Shown: one piece after another, positions 1 through 11,778 of the stretch
Layout: each line of letters begins with the position of its first letter
How positions within the stretch are numbered: the first letter of the stretch is position 1
NCBI GenBank assembly: GCA_010015655.1
Contig: ML976751.1
Span: 116,836 to 180,835, forward strand
Direction of reading: 5' to 3'
Source of the DNA: Bimuria novae-zelandiae CBS 107.79
Taxonomy: Eukaryota; Ascomycota; Dothideomycetes; Pleosporales; Didymosphaeriaceae
DNA length: 64,000 bases
Program-made: the position numbers and the translations under genes
The notes under the pieces: model-generated
The model's database searches: none
What the model saw: only the letters and a program-made list of their open reading frames with translations
What the model was told of the DNA's origin: nothing

Positions 1-877
1 CGCTGCCGCTCCGAGCAGGTAAGCTCGCACGCAAAGCAGCAGTCAGCACTGGTACGTAATCTCATCACAAACGCGTACCACGCCCACCGGACGACGCTCC
101 CAACTCTCCCAGCCCGCATACAAAGACCTCAACCTCGCCGACCTGAGCCACACCCCCGGACCCAACCGCTGCAAGCCATCCAGGTCAATATCCATCGCAT
201 GGTGGCACGACCGCACGCACCCTCAACACAATAGCACGAAACCTTGTAGAGTATCGGTAGGGATTGATTTTCGATGACGGCCGCGCGCATGCACTCGGGA
301 AGGAGCAGCGAGCCATGCTAGGTGCGGGAGCAAACGGTGGGAGGCGTGCGCCAGCCGCGCGCGATGCTGCAAGTCAGTCAAACTTTCACGTAGAATTATC
401 AATGGCTGGGGGGTTTATTTTAGTGCAGGCTTGTGCGCGGGCTTCACGATCGGTGGGGGTGGGACGCGAGGTGCGAGGGGAGTGGGCATTAGGGAGACAC
501 TCTCGGCCGCTCCGATGTGCAGCGGGAGGAATGATCGGAGAAGGGTACTCTAGAGAGGTGGATTTGGCAGGCGCGTGTCAAATGCGTACTCGTGGGGCCG
601 TGGACATGTCGGCAGTCCACCGGTTGCGGTGGCATTGCGGCACAGTCGAGCACCGAATGTTCGGTGCATACTGTATCGGCAGATCATGACATGGCTGTCC
701 AGAGTAGTTTCTTGTGGATGAAACTGTGACCAGGTACGGACTTGATTACTTGTTTGGACGACATTCGTGAATGTAACGGCGGCATAGGATTGTTCATACT
801 GCTGTGCCTCATTGATGCGTCGATGTTCCATACACTACGCCTCTCTGTGCCAGTAAAGGCATGTAGTCCGTGGATTA
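1..877. other. Unassigned stretch at the window edge
   Basis: No recognisable gene. A frame on the plus strand stays open from about 71 to a TGA at 275 and could be the last exon of a gene cut off by the window edge; a GTAAG-like donor at 19 is compatible with that. It resembles nothing I know. The rest up to 877 is the 3' side of the minus-strand gene that follows. Confidence 0.3.
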
Positions 878-1776
878 TTACGGCCATAGCTCCTGTATCC
901 TCCAGCCACCATTCGCCCGGGTCGTTTCGTCATATGTGTATAGGTAGCGGCGTGCCTTGTCGGGGTCGCTGAGATCGGTCCGCTCCACTGATTCCGGAAC
1001 AATGATCACCAGACGAAAGTTCTTGCGGGCGACTTCGTCGTGAAGGTCATTTACTTTCGCGCCTAGCTCGAAGTTCTTGTCATTGTGTGGCTCGGTCGTG
1101 GGACGGCCTGGAGGAGGCGCTTTAAATGAGCCTAGGAAAGTTTAAGTTGCAGCGGACGATGGTTGTAATCTCACATGTTACCTTTAATACCAGGAGACTG
1201 GTTCCCAAAGCTGGCAGTCAGTTCCTTGGACCAACTCCAGTCTTTCTCCTTCACCGGCTCCAGGACCCGCATCCGCTTGCCCACCTCGCTCTTCACGGTT
1301 CTTACCCCGCTGCTACTCTCGTTTTCATCAATATCGTTACCGACCACGTATGCTTTACCTTTGATCCGCCATTGTGTGCCCGTCTTTTTGACCCAGTAGA
1401 CAGCCTCCACAGGGCCGCCGCCGCCGCTTCCTTGAGTCTGCTCGTCCTTCTCGGCGTGACCGGCCCCGGTGACAAATAACTGTCCAACTTTCTCCATTCT
1501 GACGTCGGTTGTAAATGTGGGACAATCGCTCTCGTACACTTTGGGATTCCGCTCCGCGTCGTTGTGTTTGTTCTCCGGCAGCTCCGTCCAGAAACCGCGA
1601 AAGATGCAATACCGGACGCGCGGCACGTATGGCACAGTGGAACCCTGAGGAGCGGCTGCGACTGTGCCCAGTACGAACTCGGGTGATTCCATCTTCGAGA
1701 TGTGTTGGTTGAATAAAGACTTCCATGGCGCCCTGGGGAGCACGGAGGCGTCAGGCGCGGTTGACAAGGACGGCAT
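878..1776 (-). CDS. Pyridoxamine 5'-phosphate oxidase-like FMN-binding protein (Alr4036 type)
   Basis: Two exons, 1182-1776 and 878-1131, joined over a 50 bp GT-AG intron (1132-1181) in matching phase, give 282 residues. The N-terminal half carries the fungal Alr4036-type FMN-binding pattern: APWKSLFNQHI near residue 16, VPRVRYCIFRGFW near 50, a long acidic/basic middle, and VYWVKKTGTQWRIKGKAYVV around 125. The C-terminal exon gives the usual tail, SFKAPPPGRP followed by FRLVIIVPESVE and a terminal GGWRIQELWP. The family resembles pyridoxamine-phosphate oxidase and binds FMN, but its substrate in fungi is unknown, so an oxidoreductase role is inference. There is no signal peptide or membrane segment, so it is probably cytosolic. 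The gene stands alone; its upstream side faces the RIP-mutated block that starts about 420 bp away. Confidence 0.85.
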
Positions 1777-2199
1777 GGTGGAGAGGAAGCGCGCGAGGCG
1801 ACGTTGAGCGGTTTTCGAAACTATGGTGCCTGCTTGGAGTGTTGGAAAAGCTTGGTGGTTAGTATTGGTTCACTGTCAGTGGTGAGCAAATGTTGGTGAT
1901 GGTGATGGAGCTTGATTTCTCAAGTTAGTGATGTCGTCATCTATCGAGCTCGATCGGCAGGAGCGCAGAGCTTCGAGCTGAACGGGAGTTATAGTACTCC
2001 ACTACGTCCTTCAAAACGTGTGTAAGGTGTCCTACAAATCTTTCAGCAATTGCTTCGTGCGCGTTCATTCAAATTATGGAGTTCGTGGTTCAACTGGGAA
2101 GCAGCAGCCCACAGCTTGGCACGTCTACGAAGCCTAACCCTATTCGACAGGTAGGGATCCATTGACATTTACCCGCATGGAATGCAAAAAGTCGACGAC

Positions 2200-5100
2200 C
2201 GAATCAAATTTGAAATTGAAACGTGCAGACTAAAGTTCCTAATTGTGACTATAGTAAAAGATTTATAGTCCCTTAGCTTTAGATTATATTTATTCTGCCA
2301 ATAATAACAGTATTTTAATAACTTAGTTTTCTTAATAAAAAAGAATAGCTTTTCTTATATAATTTAAATTTAACTACTTTTTACTACTTCTTAGTTTACT
2401 TTATATACTTTTACTACAGTAACACTAGCCTATTAAATAGTATCTACTCTATAGTATATATAGTAATAATAAATAATAATATATATAAAGTATTCTATTA
2501 GTGAGCGACCTACCTAAGCAAGCGGCCTAGTTTCTCTTCTCTTAGTAACACTAACCTATGCTTCTTAATTATTACTATTACTATTAACACTGTTTAAAAA
2601 TAACCTACTAAAGATAATGTCTAATTTAGAAGATAGCTCTTTAGCCTTTTAGTAGATTTACGCATTATGTCAAGACTTATTATACTTATTATATAGCCTT
2701 TAGCGCTATGTGCTACTCTTTTTACTATTTCTTTTTTCTTTTTTATAGGCGTCGTCTCTTTATAGAACACTTTTTTATAGCTATTAATTATAGTTTCTTA
2801 GTAGTAAATTGTATTCCTCTAGCTTATAAATATATTCTTTAACGTAATTTTTATTTCGTGTAGGCTATATTTACCATCTTCAGCTCCTTAATCTAGGCTT
2901 TTATTAGTTTAAAATAATACGCTATTTTTATACTTTCTATATAAATAATATTAATACGTTCTTAGCTAGTATTAAGGATCTTTAATAGTATTTAAAAACT
3001 ATTTTTATACGAGAGTAGATTACTACTTAATCTTATGCATATTACTAGGTATTTATAACTACTATAGTATAGGTTTAACTAAGAGAGTAATTAAGGTCTT
3101 TAACTAAATATTTAATTAATTTAGTACTAATTATAGATTAAAGTATACTAAGCTAGTACTTTAAAAAGTTTTTCTAATTTATTTTTATTAGTTAATATCA
3201 CGAGAGTAACGAGTATGAGTGTCTTAGCCCACGACAAGCTAGATCGATATTACTACGTTCGATATCTACGTGTAGGTACAAGACGTTAGATAAGGAGAAA
3301 AGGTCTTCTCCCCCTATCTAGCGTGAATCTATCTATCTCGCTTAGTCTGGGTACTAATACCTAGATGGCTAGCGTCGTGTCTAATCAATTAGAAGTAAGC
3401 TTCGGGGCTTGGGCCATCGGACCTTCGGGCCTAGGCTATCGGTGTATCGGCGCAGGTCACTCAAAGGATCGATGTTGGCGTATCTCCTAGCAGAGGCATG
3501 TGGGAGTGCGTGTATAAGAATGTAGCCTCGAATGAATTAAGTGCCTATAGGCCTGGTACGAAAGGATACGGAAAAGGTACTGAACTACAAAGGCCCCAAG
3601 CTCCTCTAAATACACCTCTTCCCAGATGGCTAGCTAGCACATAACTGCCATAGGTTGACCGTCGGTCTGATGGATCCGAAATAGGTCCAAATCGGATTCG
3701 TAGTTCCCCATCGGTCTGATAGATCCGAAATTGGTCCGATACGGATGAGTGTCGGTTTTCGGATGATCTCGAATCCTGTCTTGACTGGCCAAGGGTTCTC
3801 GTGTCGACGAGCGATTGTTCCTGTTACAATCGGACCTTTGGTTCCCAAAGTATAAGTTCGGAGGCAGAAGTCTATGTACTAACGTACTATTGTCAATAGT
3901 ACGTCTAGGCTGTCAGGTTGCCTAGGAGGTTACCGTGACTGTTAACTTATTAAACGTATTAATAAACGCAATTAAGAGCTTAGTTTTAGTAATATAATTA
4001 ATATAACTTTATATTAATTACTTCAGTTAGCGCTAGTATGCTTTTTTTTAGTAATAAAATATAACTTATATCTAGTAGCTATAAGATATAGGATAAGTAA
4101 GGTATATCTTTATCTAAAACATAATAAAGTGTAAAATCTCTTATTTTATACTATTAATACTTAGTATTATTAACATTTATTTTTTATTACTTTTTTATAT
4201 CGGCTTTAGTTTCCTATGCCTTTTAGAGCTAGTAATAACCTTTTAGCTTATTAAAACTACGTCTATTAAAAAACTAAATGTCATACCATCGGTGTATGTG
4301 ACTGACTAAGGGCCTAACTTAGTAGGATCAGGTAACTCTAGGTATATAGCTAACGCTATCCGAACGGAGACTTCGTAGCGATTCGCTTCTTTTTCTCATA
4401 CTGAATACAACTCCTTTAGTCTCTATCATATTACTACACTACCTGCCCTATCCGTCCTCTTACATTAGACTTATTAAAGATTTATATATTCTTATTTTAT
4501 ATGTCGTACTTTGTCCGTATATTACATACTAGTTTAAACTAAGTATATATTAGGCTAAAATCTTTACATAGTACTCTTAAGTTATCTAGCTTATAATTAA
4601 ACCTTATTATATGCTTAGATGTACGCTTAATAAATTTTACTAGCTCGTTTTTACTAATCTTACTCTAGCTACGCGCAGCGAGCGAAGTATCTATTATATT
4701 TTAAATCTATATAGGAATTATAAGGTATTTTTACTTATTAGAGTCTAAAATATACTAAACAATTATCTCCTTCTTTAAATTTATAAGTTTTATTAAGCTT
4801 AGCTTTAATTTAGCACGTTAAAGAATGCTATTATATCTATAGCTTATTATAGTTTATAAGGCTTTATACACTATAGCAGCGCGTTAGGTTAAATAATTTT
4901 AACTTTAAAATATAAAGAATAGTACTAATTATACTTTTACTTTATTTAAAAGTAATTTAGTACTATATTTTTAAGTTATTATTAATTAATCGTATTTTAA
5001 GACTTACTTAGATAGGCCGCTCGCATATAGAATACGTTATAATTAATATTTATATATAAGTATAAAAGTACAATAAGTAGTATTTACTAAAACTATGGTA

Positions 5101-5350
5101 GTATATAAAGAAATCTTACTAATAATACCTTAAAGTAAATTTATAATTATAACTAGTAGGCCTTATAAGATTCCGAGGTAGGTTAGTATATATAAATATA
5201 TTATATTAGCGTCTTAAAGTACGAAAAATTACTTATAATATAAAAGTAATTAAAATTAATAAATATTGCTATTAAAAAATTGCTAATAGAGTGTACTAAT
5301 TATTTTAAATATAGCTAGGAAGCTAATAAAAGTATTAAGAATTGCTACTA
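2200..5350. repeat. RIP-mutated AT-rich transposon graveyard
   Basis: This is a block of very AT-rich DNA with no usable reading frame, very few CA or TG dinucleotides, abundant TA, and CG still present. That pattern fits repeat-induced point mutation of old transposons. It is not uniform: about 3200-3950 and 4280-4480 are islands of near-normal composition. The first contains the solo LTR at 3443-3828 and a perfect 9 bp hairpin at 3884-3902. I cannot assign the mutated parts to a transposon family. Confidence 0.8.
3443..3828 (-). repeat. Solo LTR (386 bp) of the Ty3/gypsy family also seen at 54392
   Basis: Read on the minus strand it begins TGTAACAGGAAC and ends CGCCGATACA, giving TG...CA termini. 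The 5 bp ATCGG flanks it on both sides (3438-3442 and 3829-3833), the expected target duplication. Its reverse complement aligns along its length with 54392-54776, the 5' LTR of the gypsy element at the far end of the window. This copy keeps its CA/TG dinucleotides, whereas the 54 kb copy has lost most of them. No internal element sequence lies next to it, so LTR-LTR recombination left a solo LTR. Confidence 0.88.
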
Positions 5351-6756
5351 GATCTGTATGTAAGAAGACAGAGCCTCAGGCGAACATCAAACACGCACAG
5401 GTCACGCTTGATTCTCGTCGCATGATGCCGCACAGCCCGCCCTGCGGAGGAGCATCTACCTTGCAAAACAAGCGCACATGGCTATAGCTGTTATAAGGTA
5501 ATGTCCCTTCGGACGGACGGACGGACACTCTGTGAAAGCAGGGACAACCGCCTGCAAGCCTCGTATCACGGTGTTTTCGAGTTCCTTGTTCATGCCTTTG
5601 GCCTGTTAATAGTTTACTTCATTCTTACCACTGTGTCAATGCTCAAGAGCGCTGAAAGAAATGAGAAAGCGAATCCGAAGTGTCTCGGTCAAGGGTCGTT
5701 GTCGACGTGTTCCACCCTGTGACGATCAGCATGCTACGAGATACTCGCCGCAAAAGGAATCGTTCGCGAATGTCGATCTGCAAGTGCGCGACGTTAAATT
5801 ACCTACGCATGCTCTATAGTAGCGGCGGCAACGCTCACCGCAAGACACGAAATCGTGTTGCATACAGTACTCTAGTGCTGCGGCAGGGACAAGGAAGGCA
5901 AGTCCTTTAGAGCAGGCTTCGCTCCCGTGCGGTTATTATTGGATGACGAAACGCCGTTCGCGCGTGCGCTCGGATGAACTGCTCGCTTTGGGGGAGGATT
6001 TCGAAATCCGGTGGGTCCGCTTCCCTCTTGGACGGAGAGAGCCGCGAATGCCAGTCTCTGGTCTGACGCCCGAGCCGCAGATTGTAGACGGCAGCAGATA
6101 ATGAGGCATGTACAGTACATTCAGATGGATGCAAGCGCATCCTGTTTCATCGCGTCCAGCGTATCTCCACGTGGACTTTCTGGTCCAAAACGGCCGCTTT
6201 TGGGCAGTGCTTATGGTGTTGAACGCCACCACCAGTGCCGGCCCGCACTGGCAGAGCGCATCGGCCCTCTCTGGGCTGCGGGGAGACAGGCCTGCTGCCG
6301 GTCAATAAAGTGGCGCCGAGGGCCAGCATTTGAAATCGCCAGAGCCGACAGTGAAAGCAAACGAACCACTCTACGGGGTCCATTATTTCGAACAACACGG
6401 CGTCCTGGCACCCCTGTATAACCTGCAGCAGCCCTTGCACAGGACGCTCAAAATCCCGCATGAGCTACGCTACTTGCGTCGATCCCTCGTTGGCATCCTG
6501 GTCCGCCAAACCGCTCTGCTATTAAGTTGCGCATATCCCCGGCGCCTCACTCCACTCCGCATACACACACAATCGCTGCCGCTGTCCTCTCCCGACCACG
6601 TTCCAATCCGTACCTGCTCGTTGCCTCGCCCATTCTGCTGCCTGTGACACGTATTCCGCGCTGAAGGGCGCCACTATCCACCGAAGCCACTTGTGCCCCG
6701 TCCACGCATCTAACCTCGACCACGCTTATCGTGTCTGCTTCCGCTGCGGGCGTCCG
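5351..6756. other. Unassigned stretch upstream of the 6785 gene
   Basis: Composition returns to normal gene-like values. Several short overlapping frames occur on both strands, but none has family resemblance or plausible splice partners. It is probably intergenic sequence plus the promoter and leader of the gene at 6785. Confidence 0.4.
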
Positions 6757-6784
6757 CACCACCACCACCACCACCACCACCACC
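6757..6784 (+). repeat. CAC/ACC trinucleotide tract abutting the start codon
   Basis: Nine CAC triplets plus one C run directly into the ATG at 6785. In frame they would encode a threonine run, but only by starting from a GTG upstream, so the tract is better read as 5' leader. Confidence 0.8.
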
Positions 6785-7777
6785 ATGTCCGAGATCGAAA
6801 AGTCTTTCTTGTTCCTGCATGACAATATTCCCAAGTGGTCAAACGATGTCACCGATATCGAGACCAAGATCGTTGCCATGCAGAGCGAGCTTTCCAGGAT
6901 CCCCGTGTCGCGCTCACTGCCCTTTAAGAAGAGAACTGGCTCCATCGCGTCAATACGGAACCTAGACGCAATCCAGGAAGAGCCCGACGCGCCCTCTTCT
7001 GAAGCCCGGCAAAGCGAACCGAATAACCGCAAGCGAAAGGAGCCTTCATTGTTCTCCGGACAACAATCGGGACCTGCAAAGCTGCGGTCGCGGACTATGG
7101 TCGTCGTCAACTACGACGGCCAAATACAAACCGTTTTCGAGCAGCTCGTGCGTGCAATCGGCACTGGGCGGAACATGCTTCGCAAAGGAAAGATGGCTGC
7201 GAAGCTGGACGCAATGGCTGCCCTCGCCGGCTCGTCTGACGAGGATGATGAAGATGACACTGACGCCATCATGTCGAAGATTGGATACCGACATCGTCGT
7301 GGTTTCCCGTCGATGCGTGCACGCGGTATGATCCGCCAGGTCGAAAGTAGCGGCACACCTACCGAACGTTTCGACACCGCCGACAAGGCATTAGAGGAGG
7401 CACAAGCGCTGTGCGAAAGGGCCGCTCATCAATCTTTACGGGAAGGTGACTGTCGGAAGGAACTCGATGGTGTCCGCAAAAATTTTGATCATGTCATGGA
7501 TATTGCCAAGGGCGAAGTCGCTAGGCATGGAGCGCAGCAGTTGGAGGTTAAGGAACGAGAACAACCAGAAGAGGCCAATCAGCCTCCAAAACCCGAAACG
7601 CCAACGGCCTTCCCGCTTCCCGGTTTCGAGAAAGAACCGATACGTACCGTCATCCCACCGACCCTCAGCACATATAACAATGGCGCTACAATTGTCGACA
7701 TCGAGATCGACGACGAAGAGGACGATGCCGACCTCAACTTCGTCATGCCTCCGATCCGACTGACGTCACGCGTATAG
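6785..7777 (+). CDS. Hypothetical nuclear-type protein with an acidic tail
   Basis: A single-exon gene of 330 residues. I start it at the ATG at 6785 because the frame upstream has no ATG and runs through a CAC repeat. I do not recognise a catalytic domain. The N-terminal 40 residues (MSEIEKSFLFLHDNIPKW) look like a helical, possibly coiled-coil segment. A basic cluster (NNRKRKEP, near residue 80) could be a nuclear signal. An acidic run (SSDEDDEDD) lies near 150, and a second helical stretch covers about 200-265. The C-terminus has the hydrophobic-then-acidic string TIVDIEIDDEEDDAD, the layout of a SUMO-interaction motif. A chromatin or SUMO-linked nuclear role is only an inference from these features. 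Confidence 0.7.
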   Translation: MSEIEKSFLFLHDNIPKWSNDVTDIETKIVAMQSELSRIPVSRSLPFKKRTGSIASIRNLDAIQEEPDAPSSEARQSEPNNRKRKEPSLFSGQQSGPAKLRSRTMVVVNYDGQIQTVFEQLVRAIGTGRNMLRKGKMAAKLDAMAALAGSSDEDDEDDTDAIMSKIGYRHRRGFPSMRARGMIRQVESSGTPTERFDTADKALEEAQALCERAAHQSLREGDCRKELDGVRKNFDHVMDIAKGEVARHGAQQLEVKEREQPEEANQPPKPETPTAFPLPGFEKEPIRTVIPPTLSTYNNGATIVDIEIDDEEDDADLNFVMPPIRLTSRV

Positions 7778-8660
7778 GCATGCCTCGTCCATTTACACCG
7801 TTTTTTGCGTTCAAGCGATTTGTCCCGGCGTTTTTGGAATGGGAGGAGCATTGGGCATGGAACAACCACGAATTTTACGCAGGTTACGACACCACCACTT
7901 TGCATGTTCAGGCAAAGCTTCTAGCGTCGCATATCACATCGTTACCACGCCTTGAAAATTATTTACATACCCTTCTGCGCATTGGGTGACGAGTTGGAGC
8001 ACGTCATATTTGTACCCGTATGCTTTCGTTCGCTTGTATATTGCAACAGTCATATGGGTTTAGGACCGCCATGTTTTCTTTTAGTATCGTCACTCAAAAA
8101 GAATTGTAATCACTTATTCTCGTCCGATCTATCCCACACAATTCGCTTCTGTGTTATCGAGCTGACTCACACTGTGCACGCCGTCCAACCGCACGTACCT
8201 CGTTGACTTTGATCTATCATGGTAACTCTTTCGACTGACGAGTGCGAGCAGGGGTATTGATGGCAGCTTTGCTTGCATGTCATAAGCATGCCTGCAAACA
8301 CTTCAGATCAGACAAGCACCCCGACCCTCCAAGCAAATAAGCCATAGCAGCAAGACGTTTGTATGCCGTCAACGGACTCAACCGGGAGCCCCGTGGGGAG
8401 ACATGCTGAAGGCGGCCGTTGGTCATGGGGCATCCAGCAGTCGTTCCTTCCTCGATGCCATCCAGGGTTCAGTATCGATCATGTGAGAGCGCGTGCCTTC
8501 CGCGCCCCGCGCAGCGGCAGCTTCCCTGCGAGGCATTGCGCTTCACGCTCGTTCCAAGAATCTTCCTTAATGCAATGTTCTTCACTTTCACCGTTCACCT
8601 CGCCACGCCCTTGCCCAGCCCCGTCTCGCCTTTTTAATCGCCCGCGCGAGCACCTCCGAG
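7778..8660. other. Unassigned intergenic stretch
   Basis: It lies between two plus-strand genes and presumably holds the 3' end of the first and the promoter of the second. No gene, RNA or repeat was recognised. Confidence 0.4.
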
Positions 8661-10439
8661 ATGCCGCCTCCTCTTAGCGACTACGACTGGGACTCCTCTT
8701 CCGAGTCAGACACCCACGCCGTTCCAGCTTCAAAAACCAAGGTAAACCAAGTGTAGCCGCCATCGAACAAACGCTGAAGAGTATGTAGGATCAGTCGTAC
8801 TGCCCGCAGCCCCAACGAGAGCCTGCACTTAGCTCGCCCTCACCAGAACCCGAGAGACCTCGCCAGAGTACGGCTGTGGTAAGTCTGTGCATTCAGATTA
8901 GGTGTATAATGCGGTCAACTCACAAGAAGTCTTGGCGTGACGTACCAGCTCGCTCCTTGCAGTGACCCGATACTGTAGCGACAGAGCCAGGCTAACGGAC
9001 TAACAGATTTGCTCCAAGAAACGCAAGCAGCGCGGCTTACTACATGAACTTGACCTAGGAAACATTGTCCCGTCCGAAGACAACATACCTGCATCTTCGG
9101 TACCCATATCATTTTACAACACACGAGGATCCACTAGGAGCACACGCACTCTGTTGTACGATCAAAAGTACCATCCAATGGATGAGTATCTGCGGCCTTC
9201 ACAGGCTGCCAAGCGCAGGGCAGAACACGGCATCGATGACGAAGAAGACACTGACTCGGTCGGCTTTCATGACCAAGCCGATGGCGAGTCCGAAACCGAT
9301 GTCGAAGAGCAGCCACAGACGAAGAAGCGCAAGAAGCTCGATAAGCTTGCTACACGCCGGAGTACTCGACGCTCCTCTCGAAAAGTCAATCGCAATGTGT
9401 TGTACAACGCCAAGGTACACCCGCAGGATTCACAACTGGGGCAGCTGTCGGACAGTACGGTCTCACAAGTCAACGAGGACTATAAGGTGGTCTTCACTGC
9501 AAGTAGCGTTGCTGCTGATGAGATAGACGAGGTAGTTGCCATTACGAGCAGCCCTGTCGACGATAATTCAGATGAGGTGATCTCAAGAGCAAGCAGTGTT
9601 GCTGCTAGAGAGGTGGACAGACGCGTGATCCGCAATACCAACGGTGAGTATACTTGGTGCCAATTTCCCACTACGATGCCGTGTCATGGGCTCAAGCATT
9701 GTCTCCTGTTCCTGGGTTGCCGCTGGGTGGTTCATACGGTCGACAAACCGCAGGATGAAACCCTTGCTGCCTACAACCGTTATTCACGCGCCAACCTCTG
9801 GCTGGTTCATGACGCGCTAATGAGCACGCAGAAGACTACACAGATTTCGTCGTCTCCTCGCCTTCTCGCTCCACGCCTCTTTCTACGATCTCGGTCGGCA
9901 ATCCAGGACACCGACTTGATCTCCCTGACGACTCGCGCATGATCGATCGCGGCAACAATTCGCCGCTCAGTTCTGTAGAGCAGACGCCTTTTGAGATATA
10001 CAAAGAGCCACTCCATGAGCAATTTGCTAAAGAGGCCACTGCGCGAGATTCGAACGACCTCTCGCACCTGGAGCAAACCCCTTTTGAGATATACGAAGAA
10101 CCGCTCGAGGTACAGCTTGCCAAGGAATCCACCGCCGCGGAAGCAATCGACTATGATCATGACGACAAGGAGAATGCACCAGGGGAACCAGCAATGCTAG
10201 AGGATGCCTTTGCCAACATCGACATCCGCCGCATGGCTGGGGACGCTGCCAATGAGCGTCGCCTTATGCATTATCTTCATCCTGGTTCTGTGTCCATGTT
10301 TGACGGTACAGACGATCGTATCGGCGTTGCCAGTAACGTCTCGAGGACGGCTGCACGCGCCAATGATATTGGTTACGATTCAATTCTGGGCGACAACTCA
10401 TCTTTGCCATCTTCGGAAGTCGACTCGGTTCTAGGATGA
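8661..10439 (+). CDS. Hypothetical protein with two LY-x2-K-x-HPxD motifs and tandem repeats
   Basis: Four exons (8661-8741, 8789-8878, 9007-9643, 9832-10439) join in phase to 471 residues. All introns have GT-AG ends, and the last has a CTAAT branch-like site just before its acceptor. A conserved-looking motif, LYDQKYHPMDEYLRP, lies near residue 104, and a shorter cousin, LYNAKVHPQDSQL, about 85 residues later; between them are acidic and basic clusters (TKKRKKLDK, RRSTRRSSRK) that look nuclear. The last exon carries two copies of an EQTPFEIY-x-EPL-x4-AKE repeat. An earlier pair, ASSVAADEIDE / ASSVAAREVDR, is also tandem. DDKENAPGEP contains a KEN triplet, the form of an APC/C degron. I do not recognise a named family; similar LYD-K-HP-D motifs occur, from memory, in uncharacterised Dothideomycete proteins. 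Confidence 0.75.
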
Positions 10440-11778
10440 TCGTCTCATCACTACTCCTCTACCCAGCCCTTCTGCTTCTAGACAGAACAAAAGTAATCCG
10501 ACCCTGGATCACGCTGCTATGTTGTTACTTCTCGACAGAGGTAAGGCTTTCTTCACAACGTGTGACTTCATACTGACCTGACTGCAGCAGGCCTGCGGTT
10601 CCTTCTCGGGCTCTTTCCGTCCGCATGTCAAACATTTCACGAACTGGTCGCACTGAACTGGTGTTAATATTTCAGCCGCATCTTGTCGATGCATCCGGTA
10701 GCACATGTTTCAGTACCCATCCATTTCGTTGTTGATAACCGCATATACCTTGCTACAATGCTTTTCTTTCTCTTTAATGACGGCACGCTCTCCATGATTG
10801 ATGTCCATGTTTTACGACCACATGTCAGAAGGCATTATCATGGTACGGAACATCTTTTCGGAACAAATAACTCCGCCTACGAACATCTGATGGAATAATA
10901 TGGCGGCGAACTTCGCCTTCAGCCAATATCACTGCTGTGGTAGCATCATATTGTTGTTTCTTCGGTCGGACAACAGGCGGTGGAAAAGAACAAGTGCTTG
11001 GTCTCATGGTTGACGTATACAACGGTTTCATCTCTTCTCCATGTACCCTAATCATTATACATGTTTCAATGTCGTTATAGGCTCAGGCAACCTTCGTTCC
11101 ATATGTGATGTGATAAAAGAGGTGACAACCCCACAGTCAAGCATTTGATGCGCAGCGTGAAACTGGGATATCGCCACCGCGGCCCCTGCTCCGCTGCTCC
11201 GCGCTTCACAAACTTTAAAGGAACATAGGATGTATTAACGTGTTCAGGAAGGAAACATCTTGCGAGGCGATGGTGTGATATCGTCTTGTTGTGTTTGCAG
11301 GTCCCGAGGTTGGTGCTGGAGGTTGATTACCTAGCGCTCGATGCAGACACGATCTACGCTCTAACAGGAACTGTGAAAGCTTAGTGTGACTGCATGTATA
11401 GCGCCCCTGTCTGTGACTTTCTCTCCAATGACCCTTTTCTCTGCATGCGCCATGTGCCGTTCATAAATATGGCGGACAAAGTGACGGTGGATGTGTCACT
11501 ATCGAAGTTAACTAATGATTGTATCAGCTGCAGCGGATAGCTCTGCGGAAGCGGTGCCCAGGGGAGCAATAGTACATTATATTACAGTGCGGATGGTGCC
11601 CCCGGTGAGACTATTTACCCTTTGCTGTTGTCGTGATGGTTGGGAAGTAGGTTTTGCGAGGCTGGCCGAGGTGCGTGGTCTTCTTGACCCTCATCGCAAC
11701 GTCGGAACGCGCGGGATTAGCTGGCCTTTGCATTTTAATATCGAAGTACCACCGCTGGAAAAATTTTGCCGTATTGTA
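10440..11778. other. Unassigned stretch before the Tc1/mariner element
   Basis: Normal composition, no convincing reading frame. It is bounded by the 3' end of the four-exon gene and the left terminal repeat of the transposon. Confidence 0.4.

Noticed and set aside
264..689. 141-codon plus-strand frame near the window start
   Set aside because: No coding bias, family resemblance or splice context; several frames overlap here on both strands.
6731..6784. N-terminal extension of the 6785 gene with a polythreonine run
   Set aside because: It depends on a GTG start and a CAC repeat; the ATG at 6785 immediately follows and is the natural start.
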